From a virus: DNA of 64,000 nt. The stretch spans positions 62,001 to 126,000 of the IMG/VR virus record IMGVR_UViG_3300036770_007495; one strand, given 5' to 3'. Both the position numbers and the translations under genes were made by a program. The notes under the pieces were generated by a model that made no database searches, was not told the origin of the DNA, and saw nothing but the letters and a program-made list of their open reading frames with translations. Below, piece by piece: positions 35,229-43,586 of the stretch (the stretch's first letter is position 1; every line of letters starts with the position of its first letter).

Positions 35229-37721
35229 TTATTGACAGCTCTGACAATCAGGGTTGTCAATCATGCATGCCTTAACGTTGCTCAATTCGTCTCCAATGGA
35301 GCTAACAATGGGATCAGCTGTTTTAGCAGAAGATACAGATGCCTTCTCGATGTCACTTGCACCACGGTTTCTCAAGTAATAAGTTGTCTTGAGTCCTAGT
35401 TCCCAAGCAAGCATATACAAGTCGTTGAGATACTTGAGACTTGTCTTGTCATTGAACAAATTGACTGACATGGCCTGATCAATCCACATGCCTCGAGCTG
35501 CAGCAGCTTTGAGCAATTTGAACTGATCCACCTGGAATGCAGTCTTGTATTTGTTCTGCAGATACTCTCTATGCTCAGCAGGAACATTGAGCTGAGTTAC
35601 ATCACCATTGACACGTTTCACTTCATTTAGCATGTTGTGATTCCACAATCCAAGCTTCTTGAGATCATTTACAAATGGTTCACAAACAACAGTGAAGTCA
35701 CCGCTGAGAGTAGAGTATACATAAATGTTGTTGTACAATGGTTCTGTAGTTGGACTACAACCAACAATGCTGCTGATGGTTGCAGTAGGAGCAATGGCCA
35801 TGGTGTTGCTGTTGCGCATGCCATGCTGCTTCACATGTTCACGCACTTCACTCCATTCTGGCAATGTCTCTTTGCACAACGGCATAAACACATCCTCATC
35901 ACTACGATATGTGGCAAGCTTGTTGTATGTATCAATGGGGAAGATGTTTTGGTCCCACAGAGAACCCTTGTAGGTGGAGTAGGTGCCACGTTCTTTGGCA
36001 AGAACAGAACTTGCTTTGATGGTGTGCAATGACATGAATTCGTAAATCTTGCCACTCAAAATGATGGCTTCATCACTATCATAATTGACATCCAGAGCAA
36101 AGAACAAATCATGCCAGCCCATGCTACCCATGCCCACCGGACGATGTCTGGTGTTAGAGAGTTTAGCTTCTTGAGTTGGATAGAAATTGATGTCGATGAC
36201 ATTGTCAAGCATGCGTGCTGCAATACCAATGGTATCTGCAAGCAAGGGCCAATCAATTTCAACTTTGCCATCAACAACTTTGGTATGAGCTCCAACATTC
36301 ACAGAGCCCAAATTGCACACAGCAGTCTCGCCATATTCTTTGATCTGACGATCATTGTTGCGTTCAAAAGAGGTAGGCTTGTTGTGTAGAATAATTTCAG
36401 TGCACAAATTGGAAGAGTGAACAACACCTTCGTGCTGGTTGGAGTATCGTAAGTTGCTTGGATCTTTCCAAGTCATCCATGGATGACCAGTCTCAAACAA
36501 CATCTTGAGCATCAGCTTCCAAAGTTCCTTGGCAGATACTTCTTTGAACAAGCGCATTTCACCACGCTTGCCCTTGTCAACATACTCCCAGTATTTCTGC
36601 TCAAATGCTTCACCCCACAGTTCATGCAGTTCTGGTGCTTCATCTGGACTCATGAGATACCATGGACCATCAATGCGAACCTGATTCATGAACAAGTCAG
36701 GAATCCAGTTGGCTGTATTCATGTCATGGCAGCGACGACGGTCATCACCTGTATTCTTCTTGAGGTCCAAGAAGTCATAGATGTCATAATGCCAGGTTTC
36801 AAGATAACCGCAACCAGCACCACGACGCTTGCCACTCTGATTGATGGCTACGAGCATGTCATTGAACATCTTCCAGATGTAAACTGAACCTTGCGTCTTG
36901 CCACCAGTAGAAGTAATGACTGCATTGCCTGCACGGAATGGTGTAAAGTCCATGCCCAATCCACCTGCAAACTTGCTCTTTTGTGCTTCTTGATGCAAAC
37001 CGTCAAAGATGCCTTCAAGAGAATCTTCAAAGGTGTTGAGGAAGCAGCTGCTCAACTGATTGCGAACACCACCAGCATTGAACAAGGTTGGTGTGCTGGT
37101 CATGTATCGGAATGTGCTCAGCACTTCATAGAACTTGATTGCATAATCAGTGCGCTCTTCTGGCTTTTCAGCAAGAGCAAGACCCATGGCAACTCGCATG
37201 AGCCAGGTTTGAGGAGCTTCAACAATCTTACCGTCAATGCGGTAAAAATAGCGGTCATTGATGGTCTGCAAGCCAATGTATGGGAACAGATAGTCTCTGT
37301 CAAGCTTGAGTGCATTGCTCAACTTCTTCAAATCATACTTGAGAAGTTCTTTGTTGACAATGCCTGCTTTGGCAAGTTTCTTGAGATTGGTGATGAAAGA
37401 CTTGCGATACTGTAAATCAAATGCATCACTATCAACACCTTCTTCAAACACTTGCTTGTAGAGAGTCTGAAGCAGCAAACGAGCAGCAACAAACTTGTAT
37501 TGTGGCTCCTGCTCAATGAGGGCTCGTGCAGATCGAATGAGAGCTTCATCAATGGCTTCAGTTGGAATGCCATTATACAGCTTGAGCGTAGCATTGTATA
37601 CTACCTGCTTGTAATCAGTTGATTCCAAACCTTTGCATGCTCTCTTGGCACAATTGTGCACTTTCTTCTCATTAAACTCTTCAGTTTTACCAGAACGTTT
37701 TTTGACTTTCATTGAACTCAT
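35229..37721 (-). CDS. nrdA: NrdA, class I ribonucleotide reductase large subunit
   Basis: 830 residues. An ATP-cone domain opens the protein (KKRSGKTEEFNEKKVHNCAK). NQLSSCFLNTFEDSLEGIFD and SSNLCTEIILHNKPTSF hold the active-site Cys and the N-x-C-x-E motif. PTATISSIVGCSPTTEPLYN, KTTYYLRNRGASDIEKAS and the C-terminal DCQSC redox pair complete the enzyme. It reduces ribonucleoside diphosphates for phage DNA synthesis together with NrdB. No late box precedes it, fitting an earlier expression class. Confidence 0.97.
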   Translation of the reverse strand: MSSMKVKKRSGKTEEFNEKKVHNCAKRACKGLESTDYKQVVYNATLKLYNGIPTEAIDEALIRSARALIEQEPQYKFVAARLLLQTLYKQVFEEGVDSDAFDLQYRKSFITNLKKLAKAGIVNKELLKYDLKKLSNALKLDRDYLFPYIGLQTINDRYFYRIDGKIVEAPQTWLMRVAMGLALAEKPEERTDYAIKFYEVLSTFRYMTSTPTLFNAGGVRNQLSSCFLNTFEDSLEGIFDGLHQEAQKSKFAGGLGMDFTPFRAGNAVITSTGGKTQGSVYIWKMFNDMLVAINQSGKRRGAGCGYLETWHYDIYDFLDLKKNTGDDRRRCHDMNTANWIPDLFMNQVRIDGPWYLMSPDEAPELHELWGEAFEQKYWEYVDKGKRGEMRLFKEVSAKELWKLMLKMLFETGHPWMTWKDPSNLRYSNQHEGVVHSSNLCTEIILHNKPTSFERNNDRQIKEYGETAVCNLGSVNVGAHTKVVDGKVEIDWPLLADTIGIAARMLDNVIDINFYPTQEAKLSNTRHRPVGMGSMGWHDLFFALDVNYDSDEAIILSGKIYEFMSLHTIKASSVLAKERGTYSTYKGSLWDQNIFPIDTYNKLATYRSDEDVFMPLCKETLPEWSEVREHVKQHGMRNSNTMAIAPTATISSIVGCSPTTEPLYNNIYVYSTLSGDFTVVCEPFVNDLKKLGLWNHNMLNEVKRVNGDVTQLNVPAEHREYLQNKYKTAFQVDQFKLLKAAAARGMWIDQAMSVNLFNDKTSLKYLNDLYMLAWELGLKTTYYLRNRGASDIEKASVSSAKTADPIVSSIGDELSNVKACMIDNPDCQSCQ

Positions 37722-37751
37722 AGTTGAAATATAGATGCAGAAGTTGCGAAA

Positions 37752-37979
37752 TCAATTAGAAATCGGTATAGAATTGATTAGCTCAAAACTTGGCAATTTG
37801 TATGTTTTGATGAACTTTGTAGCTGCAGAAACTTGTACAGTCAGAGTCAAAACATTGCCAGCACACACGCAAGAAATGATGTTGTCTCCAACGTCGCGTG
37901 TTAATGCTTGTACTCCTGTTAATGCATTGTATATTTTTACAATGCTGCCTTGTGCAAATGCGGTGTAAATGTTATCCAT
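37752..37979 (-). CDS. small hypothetical protein
   Basis: 75 residues, beta-rich (GSIVKIYNALTGVQALTRDV, NVLTLTVQVSAATKFIKTYK). The ATG at 37979 overlaps the stop region of the upstream gene, so the two are translationally coupled. Comparable small proteins occur in cyanophages; no function is known. Confidence 0.65.
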   Translation of the reverse strand: MDNIYTAFAQGSIVKIYNALTGVQALTRDVGDNIISCVCAGNVLTLTVQVSAATKFIKTYKLPSFELINSIPISN

Positions 37980-38346
37980 TGTAGTTTCGTAGATTTTCAA
38001 TAAATTCTTTCACGTGCGGCTTGACCTCTATATTTACCGATTCAAGAGGCTGTTCAGGAATGAAATTTTCAGAATCTTTCTCCATAACAATTTGTTTGAT
38101 TTGTTCAAGAGTAAGTTGCATTGGCTCTGCTGCCTTGCCCAAAACATCTTGAATTTCATCAATGGAGTATCCGCGTTTCACCATGCTTTTGGCTTGTTTG
38201 CAGATGTATTTTTGCTGCAATGCTTGTTCGCTGCCAAATTCAATGACCTTTTTATCATAGTATTCACGTGTTAGCGGCGTTGTTTTGCCTGTGATGATGC
38301 ACGTGACTTTGGTTGTGTTCTTTTTTTCTTTTTGAGTGTCGGCCAT
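37972..38346 (-). CDS. conserved phage hypothetical protein
   Basis: 124 residues. VTCIITGKTTPLTREYYDKK, then KYICKQAKSMVKRGYSIDEI resembles a small family found in several large marine phages, with a C-x-x-T-G-K start (possibly a zinc-ribbon half). The rest is acidic and helical. Overlaps both neighbours. Function unknown. Confidence 0.65.
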   Translation of the reverse strand: MADTQKEKKNTTKVTCIITGKTTPLTREYYDKKVIEFGSEQALQQKYICKQAKSMVKRGYSIDEIQDVLGKAAEPMQLTLEQIKQIVMEKDSENFIPEQPLESVNIEVKPHVKEFIENLRNYNG

Positions 38347-38522
38347 TTGAGTATGTTTTCTTCTGGAGCACCATAACCTTCATTGCCTTTGAAGCCTTGA
38401 CGAGGTGCTCTTGTTATTGTACTTATTGAGTTTGGCTGATTCAGCAACGGACCTTTGCCGGTTCTCGCATACTCTGAATCATTCATGTAATATGTCTCAA
38501 AAAATGTAGCAAAACACTGCAT
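38271..38522 (-). CDS. small basic hypothetical protein
   Basis: 83 residues. An N-terminal MQCFATFFETYYMNDSEYAR, a Pro/Asn-rich middle, and a strongly basic C-terminus (KKKKRTQPKSRASSQAKQRR). The 3' quarter overlaps the next gene in another frame by 76 nt. The late box exactly 5 nt before the ATG at 38522 supports this start over an earlier in-frame ATG. Confidence 0.6.
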   Translation of the reverse strand: MQCFATFFETYYMNDSEYARTGKGPLLNQPNSISTITRAPRQGFKGNEGYGAPEENILKWPTLKKKKRTQPKSRASSQAKQRR

Positions 38523-38527
38523 GGCAG

Positions 38528-38534
38528 TATTTAT
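38528..38534 (-). promoter_or_regulatory. late-promoter box ATAAATA
   Basis: ATAAATA on the - strand, 5 nt before the start at 38522; overlaps the end of the phosphoribosyltransferase gene. Confidence 0.6.
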
Positions 38535-38998
38535 GCTTCCCATGGATATACAACCCATACGGTGCTTTCTATGGCATATATATCTGGGACATAATATGAG
38601 TCGTGCGCACGATGCAGAGTAGCAAATCTAATTTTGTTGGCTTTGTTGCTTTTTTCTAGATATTTTGTGATGCATGAAATGGTTCTGCCAGAATCGCAGA
38701 TGTCATCAACAATAAGCACGTTTCTGTTGTCAACAAACTCATCAAGTTCCTTGCCAATGTCATTGTAAAATTCTACACCATCCAATTGTTTGGTGTCATC
38801 ATAGGACTTTAATCCAATGATTCTCATGGGCAAATTTAAATTGTGTGCAAGCCACACCGCAGGAATCGCGCCACCTCGCAGCAATCCAATGATGCAATCA
38901 AACTTCAAATCAAGTTCTCGTTCATGCTGTTTGATTTTTTCTTGTAGAACGTTGCAAAGCACATCAAATTCTTGCCATGTAAGATAATGTTTATCCAT
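38531..38998 (-). CDS. phosphoribosyltransferase
   Basis: 155 residues. FDCIIGLLRGGAIPAVWLAH, then NVLIVDDICDSGRTISCIT is the PRPP-binding loop of type I phosphoribosyltransferases; the protein ends TVWVVYPWEA as in xanthine-guanine enzymes (Gpt-like). Predicted to salvage a purine base with PRPP. A base other than hypoxanthine or guanine cannot be excluded, for example a 7-deazapurine given the pathway in this genome (speculative). Confidence 0.85.
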   Translation of the reverse strand: MDKHYLTWQEFDVLCNVLQEKIKQHERELDLKFDCIIGLLRGGAIPAVWLAHNLNLPMRIIGLKSYDDTKQLDGVEFYNDIGKELDEFVDNRNVLIVDDICDSGRTISCITKYLEKSNKANKIRFATLHRAHDSYYVPDIYAIESTVWVVYPWEA

Positions 38999-39031
38999 GA
39001 CTAAATATAGATAACATTCTGCTTTTTCAAC

Positions 39032-39334
39032 ATGGACAACAAAGATTTACAATGCATTCTTGAAAATTATTATCGCAACATGGAGACCATGCAGCCTGCT
39101 GACAAGCGATACAAGGCAGAGTATGATCGTCACAACAGCACCCCTGAGTGGGATGCAATGACTGATCCATCCAAGGGGCCATCAATGCTTACACCATCTG
39201 TTGATGAAGAGCAGCCTGACAAAGCAAGCAAAATGAAAAGTCTCATTGAAATGGAGATCAAAAGAGCTCCAAAAAAGATGACTTATGCAATCAGGGTTCT
39301 GAAGTCTTTGCTGCAGAAGATTGATAGTCTGTGA
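39032..39334 (+). CDS. hypothetical protein
   Basis: 100 residues. NKDLQCILENYYRNMETMQP, a Pro/Ser/Asp-rich middle with TDPSKGPSMLTPSVDEEQPD and a basic helical end. No known domain. Divergent from the phosphoribosyltransferase gene and converging with the membrane-protein gene at 39291 (44-nt tail overlap). Confidence 0.6.
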   Translation: MDNKDLQCILENYYRNMETMQPADKRYKAEYDRHNSTPEWDAMTDPSKGPSMLTPSVDEEQPDKASKMKSLIEMEIKRAPKKMTYAIRVLKSLLQKIDSL

Positions 39335-39641
39335 TGGCTTTTTTCTTGGCCATGCATAATACATCAATGGCTTGAACCATTTGGACTACACTATCTGCTG
39401 ACCAGCATGCTGCTGCACTGACAAATGGCATTGCCAAATATTTGAGACTGAATGCCCATTCACAAATCATCATGAATGGTACATGCAATGCACCGGCCCA
39501 AAATCCTAAACACAAGGAACATTTAAAGAGTTCTTTGAGCAGCTCATCATCTTTTGTGATGCGCTCTCTATAATCTTTTAAGATGCTGCCGTATTTAAGA
39601 ATGAAGGTGAGACCAATGCAACTAGCCAAGTAGTAGCTCAT
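39291..39641 (-). CDS. DUF1360-like membrane protein
   Basis: 116 residues with hydrophobic segments YYLASCIGLTFILKYG, LCLGFWAGALHVPFMMI and MPFVSAAACWSADSVV. The sequence LFKCSLCLGFWAG has the C-x-x-C-x-G-F-W-x-G core of DUF1360-type phage and Bacillus membrane proteins. Role unknown. The ATG at 39641 is chosen; one five codons upstream is also possible and would increase the overlap with the upstream gene. Confidence 0.65.
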   Translation of the reverse strand: MSYYLASCIGLTFILKYGSILKDYRERITKDDELLKELFKCSLCLGFWAGALHVPFMMICEWAFSLKYLAMPFVSAAACWSADSVVQMVQAIDVLCMAKKKAITDYQSSAAKTSEP

Positions 39642-39834
39642 CTTTTTTTCCTTCAAATACTTTCACTGCATCAGCAATGAGCTTAGCTTGATCAAGCTTC
39701 ATGGTAACCTTGTTGCCATCATCATCAATGATTTCAACTTTAGCATCATCAACCTTGTTCACTACTGGGCAGTTGTTGCCACCACAGCAGAGCTGCAAGC
39801 CGCCATTATCGAGTTGTTTGAGATAACTGTTCAT
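39622..39834 (-). CDS. small CCGG-motif phage protein
   Basis: 70 residues. YLKQLDNGGLQLCCGGNNCP, then VEIIDDDGNKVTMKLDQAKL is the pattern of a small family in marine T4-like phages with LCCGxxxCP near the N-terminus, perhaps a metal site. It overlaps the helicase gene stop by 4 nt. Function unknown. Confidence 0.7.
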   Translation of the reverse strand: MNSYLKQLDNGGLQLCCGGNNCPVVNKVDDAKVEIIDDDGNKVTMKLDQAKLIADAVKVFEGKKDELLLG

Positions 39835-41453
39835 ACGAATCGTTTCAAAAAGTATTTAGGCAGCTTGCTTGCATTATCAAGGATGCTGTGAACAATGTTG
39901 CCATCCAGAATATATGTTACACAGAAATCATCTTTGCTTCTGACACCTCGACCAGATGCCTGAATCACAGTTGTAAGCATCTTGTTTGCATACCATTGTG
40001 GGTCCATGTCAAACAGTTTCTTGATGCGCTTGCTGTTGAGTGGCAAATATGGAGCTTTGACAATGATCTGAAATCTTGCCAAATCATCTTTCAAGTCAAC
40101 ACCATGAGTCATGCTGGGGCTCACCAGCACTGTATCATCATCACCTTGCAGATGCATTTGCAAAATTTGCTCATTGTCAATGCCATCTTCTCGCACCAAG
40201 TATCTTTTGCCTTTGAGATTCTCACGCATGTAATTGGTGATGTTCATGTTGTGAGTATGAATGATGCCCTTGGCACCTTTGTGATTATCAACAATCTGCT
40301 CAATGAGATTTTTGAATACAGGCATGAGCTTTTCCCAATTGCCATTGTTCATTCTGTATTTGCTGGATACAATGATGGGAGCTTTTTGTGGGTCAAAGGT
40401 GCTAGGCATCTCAATGTATGCATAGTCATCAATGCCTAGACTCTTGGCATAGTTGGCAGGATCAATGATGGTTGCAGACATGAGCAACACTTTATGAGCA
40501 TTGTCAAACAAATGATGTGACAATTTGTCAACTTTGAGCGGACTAATAGTGATGCCTGTCTTGGTTTTCTCAGCAACATATTCACATGCACCCCAATTGT
40601 CAAGAACTGTCTTGACTTGACCATGCATGTTTTTAGCTGCAAGCATTCTGCTAACTTCAGCAGCAGATGCTTTCTTCTTTTTGCTGGCCACTTTCTTTTC
40701 CAATTCTCCAATGACTTCTGTAAGATTAGTCGCAATGCTGATGAGATGAGTTCTGACAGCAGTCAGATTTTCTACATCAACAATGTTGTCAAAACCAGGA
40801 AGCAAATAGTGAACAGTTTTGGTTCGCAGCTCCACAGAGTAGTTCTTCACAATTTCATCTTCAAGTTCTGCAGCTTCATCACACACGAGAAACTGTTTCT
40901 GCTTGACGTGATCAGGGAGACACATGAACATAGTGTAATTGAAAACACCAAAGCGAGACACAATGCTCTCATTGCGAGCATTGTAATACAGACACTTGTT
41001 GCACTTCCAACAATCCTGTTTCATCTTCTCCAGAATGATGCATGGAGCTGTATCAACGCTATGATCTTCATCCACCATGCATTTGTAGTTGCTCTTGCCT
41101 TTGAGCACCATGGAGTCATTGAACAGTCGCTCATATTGATCTTGCAATGCTTTGGTAACTGTCAAAACAGCACCACCAAATGGCGCCATTTTCATGCATT
41201 CTTCTTCATGAATGTATGCACCAGATTCTTTTTCAAAGATGTCATAGCCGCGCACCAGCTGCTTGAATCTATCAGATGGTTCATTGCTGGCATTGCAAAT
41301 TGTCTTGGCAACCATGCTCTTGCCACTTCCAGTTGGTGCACAGCAAATTACAAACTTGTGCTTGGTGAATGCATCAGAAATTTCTCTGATGACTTTTGCC
41401 TGAGCTTCTGTTGGCGTAAACGGAGCGGGAAAATGCTGTTCGAGATCAATCAT
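39831..41453 (-). CDS. DinG/XPD-type superfamily 2 helicase
   Basis: 540 residues. Walker A CCAPTGSGKSMVAK; Cys residues KCMVDEDHSVDTAPC and CWKCNKC give the four-Cys Fe-S pattern of XPD/DinG helicases; CDEAAELED is the DEAH-like box; later VLLMSATIIDP, DTVLVSPSMTHGVDLKDDLA and VIQASGRGVRSKDD are motifs III-VI. A 5'-3' DNA helicase role in repair or replication is expected. The ATG at 41453 gives MIDLEQHF; upstream in-frame codons lie in the gap to the next gene. Confidence 0.88.
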   Translation of the reverse strand: MIDLEQHFPAPFTPTEAQAKVIREISDAFTKHKFVICCAPTGSGKSMVAKTICNASNEPSDRFKQLVRGYDIFEKESGAYIHEEECMKMAPFGGAVLTVTKALQDQYERLFNDSMVLKGKSNYKCMVDEDHSVDTAPCIILEKMKQDCWKCNKCLYYNARNESIVSRFGVFNYTMFMCLPDHVKQKQFLVCDEAAELEDEIVKNYSVELRTKTVHYLLPGFDNIVDVENLTAVRTHLISIATNLTEVIGELEKKVASKKKKASAAEVSRMLAAKNMHGQVKTVLDNWGACEYVAEKTKTGITISPLKVDKLSHHLFDNAHKVLLMSATIIDPANYAKSLGIDDYAYIEMPSTFDPQKAPIIVSSKYRMNNGNWEKLMPVFKNLIEQIVDNHKGAKGIIHTHNMNITNYMRENLKGKRYLVREDGIDNEQILQMHLQGDDDTVLVSPSMTHGVDLKDDLARFQIIVKAPYLPLNSKRIKKLFDMDPQWYANKMLTTVIQASGRGVRSKDDFCVTYILDGNIVHSILDNASKLPKYFLKRFV

Positions 41454-41467
41454 GAGACATTGTAGTC

Positions 41468-41809
41468 TCAATTTACTCTTTTGCAATGCACAATTGTGTC
41501 AAAAAACCTGGTGTTTTTCTTTTTTGTTGTTGTGCGCAATTTGAAGTAAACGTCATTGTTGTTGCGGCTCAATGTTTTGAGTGTAAAATCAAGAGCAATG
41601 ACATCATTTTGTTTTTCTACGCTAAATGGCAAAGGCAAAATGAATTGTTTGGTGTCACCGGCATCAGTTTGAAGCACGAAAAATACATGAAAATCCTTGA
41701 TGGCAATCAGAATTAGTTTGCCTTTCTTTATTGACTTGCCATTGATGTCAAAGCTTATTTTGCTTTGCAAAAATGAGCTGAATGTTTTTTCTATGTACTC
41801 GGAAATCAT
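41468..41809 (-). CDS. hypothetical protein
   Basis: 113 residues, basic, beta-rich (KISFDINGKSIKKGKLILIA, then FHVFFVLQTDAGDTKQFILP). No catalytic motif or membrane segment. It overlaps the upstream gene by 4 nt and belongs to the run 42974 to 39291 of tightly packed - strand genes. Not recognised. Confidence 0.65.
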   Translation of the reverse strand: MISEYIEKTFSSFLQSKISFDINGKSIKKGKLILIAIKDFHVFFVLQTDAGDTKQFILPLPFSVEKQNDVIALDFTLKTLSRNNNDVYFKLRTTTKKKNTRFFDTIVHCKRVN

Positions 41810-42186
41810 GATTGCATAAATGCAAACTTTTGTTGCATTGACATGGGGAAAATGGTTTCATTGAAGAAATTCCAAAACTCATCATTGGGTTGAAACTGTC
41901 TTACAATTTCACAATCATCCAAGCTGATGGTACGAAAATCCTGCATTAAAATATCCCATGTGATGATGAGATTTTTTTGTGCAGGATTGTAATTCAAAGC
42001 ATTTGCAGGGGTTCTGTAATTGAGAACAATGCGACCGTTGGGCGATGTTAAGATGGTTGAGTTGTTGGTGCACAACATTCTTCGCACTGCTCCCAATCCA
42101 GGAATTTGTCGACGACGAACAAAGCGGACCTCAACAACGTTGTTGAGCAAAGCTTGATAAAGAGGTCCGTATGACGTCTGCGGCAT
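41806..42186 (-). CDS. SH3-barrel-like conserved phage protein
   Basis: 126 residues. LYQALLNNVVEVRFVRRRQI, then CTNNSTILTSPNGRIVLNYR and VTWDILMQDFRTISLDDCE-like text (here ITWDILMQDFRTISLDDCEI) match small T4-like phage proteins annotated as SH3 beta-barrel or WYL-like. Function unknown. One of a cluster with the GroES-like and gp62-like genes. Confidence 0.65.
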   Translation of the reverse strand: MPQTSYGPLYQALLNNVVEVRFVRRRQIPGLGAVRRMLCTNNSTILTSPNGRIVLNYRTPANALNYNPAQKNLIITWDILMQDFRTISLDDCEIVRQFQPNDEFWNFFNETIFPMSMQQKFAFMQS

Positions 42187-42188
42187 AA

Positions 42189-42590
42189 TTACTTAGTATC
42201 CCTTGGCTGGCACTTGCCAAACAAACGCTGCTCATTCAAGAACATGCCTTTTTTGATCTTGCCATGGCCTTTGATTTCCATGCCAGTAACAGTGACTCCT
42301 TTGTCATTTGGAAACATGACAATGTCACCAGGCTGTGTGTTCTTAACTTCTGTTCCAACAAGAACAACTTTGGCTTTTCTCCATGCTTTGGTAACAGAGT
42401 TGGTTGGGATGTAAATGCCACCTCTTAAAATTGCATCTCCATCTTCTGACAAGTCTATGAATTCAACCAAAATGATGTCTCCATAAACTTGAGACAAAAT
42501 GAAGTCATCCATTCCAAAGTCTCCTTCGGAATGAGATGACAAGTCAATGAGGTTGCGTGTTGGTGCTAACTGATCAATATCTGCGGGCAT
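42189..42590 (-). CDS. GroES-like co-chaperonin (gp31-type)
   Basis: 133 residues. FILSQVYGDIILVEFIDLSE, GDAILRGGIYIPTNSVTKAW and AKVVLVGTEVKNTQPGDIVM follow the Cpn10 barrel with a mobile loop between the first strands (about 48-62). T4 gp31 replaces host GroES to fold the large capsid protein; the same use is inferred here. A GTAAATA sequence, one base off the late box, lies 6 nt upstream of the ATG. Confidence 0.7.
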   Translation of the reverse strand: MPADIDQLAPTRNLIDLSSHSEGDFGMDDFILSQVYGDIILVEFIDLSEDGDAILRGGIYIPTNSVTKAWRKAKVVLVGTEVKNTQPGDIVMFPNDKGVTVTGMEIKGHGKIKKGMFLNEQRLFGKCQPRDTK

Positions 42591-42599
42591 ATGCTGTAT

Positions 42600-42974
42600 T
42601 TACATGCATACGCTTTTTTGCAACTCCTGATATTGCTTTACACTCATGAAGTTTGCATGAGCAATCATGCGATCCAACTCTTCTTGCTCATCTTTTGCTG
42701 CCTTTTGTTTTTTGGCAGTCTTCTTCACATAGTTGATTTTCTTGAACTTGCTCTTTGCAAGCAAATGAAAAAGAAAATCATACTGCTGCTGTTTGTTATC
42801 AAAGATTGACCACCACTGATTTGTAGTAGCATTGATGAGACTCGCAACATCTGGTGAATACATGCTGAGCCAGCGGTTCATCATGTACAGATTAAACTCC
42901 TTTTCACACTCTGTATCTAGTTCAATGTATTTTTTTGAAGTGAGTACAGAGGAAAGAAAATCAAAGATGGTCAT
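42600..42974 (-). CDS. clamp-loader small subunit, T4 gp62-like
   Basis: 124 residues. TIFDFLSSVLTSKKYIELDT, then FNLYMMNRWLSMYSPDVASL and DNKQQQYDFLFHLLAKSKFK follow the gp62 family pattern (FDFLxxIxxxK, YNPFMINRxLSMxPD, LDKxMQYDFL). It would form the sliding-clamp loader with a gp44 partner outside the window. It overlaps the DUF366 gene by 4 nt. Confidence 0.72.
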   Translation of the reverse strand: MTIFDFLSSVLTSKKYIELDTECEKEFNLYMMNRWLSMYSPDVASLINATTNQWWSIFDNKQQQYDFLFHLLAKSKFKKINYVKKTAKKQKAAKDEQEELDRMIAHANFMSVKQYQELQKSVCM

Positions 42975-43573
42975 GCAATGATTTTTGTAGTCGCAACAAA
43001 GATGTTCTCAGTCATGTAGTGAAACACATCAATGACCTTTTGCATAAACACAGTTGCTTGCTCATCTGTCAGCTTGGTTGAGTATGCAAATCCAGGAGCC
43101 TTGTTGCCTGCATCAATGTTGATGCCAGTATGACCAAGAGCTGCACCATTCTTGACATAAGTGATGCTCACAGAGCACTTGCCTTTGCTATGCACCTGAC
43201 CATCACTGCCAACAAACTCATCATGAACAATCAAATCATCACCATTGACTTCAATGGGCTTTTGAATGATGCCATACAAGATGTTTGCAATCTGCGTATT
43301 GAACAAGCGCTGAAATGCTACTGCACCAAAAGCTTCAAGACCAGGAATCTCCCAGCAGAAGTTAATTGCATCTTTGCTGTAGATGAAATCATTGCTCAGC
43401 ACATCTTCCAGATCAATCATTCCAGATGCTTCAACATGCATGGGTGCACGAAATGCTACAATGTTACCTTGAGGTATAACTTGATTGCGCAGCAACTTGT
43501 AAGCAAAGCGATTGTGGATAAGATGTCCATCATAAATGATTTGATCATCGCGAATAAAAAGTTGGTAATTCAT
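42971..43573 (-). CDS. DUF366 family protein
   Basis: 200 residues. YQLFIRDDQIIYDGHLIHNR, then GNIVAFRAPMHVEASGMIDL and EDVLSNDFIYSKDAINFCWE follow DUF366 (SIVAFRGPCxV, MVDLEDVxxxDxIxS). DUF366 has a lipoate/biotin-ligase-like fold and no proven reaction. The ATG at 43573 gives the normal family opening. First gene of the replication-type cluster, 14 nt after the epimerase gene of the glycan cluster. Confidence 0.6.
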   Translation of the reverse strand: MNYQLFIRDDQIIYDGHLIHNRFAYKLLRNQVIPQGNIVAFRAPMHVEASGMIDLEDVLSNDFIYSKDAINFCWEIPGLEAFGAVAFQRLFNTQIANILYGIIQKPIEVNGDDLIVHDEFVGSDGQVHSKGKCSVSITYVKNGAALGHTGINIDAGNKAPGFAYSTKLTDEQATVFMQKVIDVFHYMTENIFVATTKIIA

Positions 43574-43586
43574 CTTGTAATGTAAC

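Noticed and set aside
37735-37968. A + strand open frame of 77 codons downstream of nrdA start
   Set aside because: It is the reverse shadow of a - strand gene whose start overlaps its neighbour in operon style; no late box or ribosome binding site.
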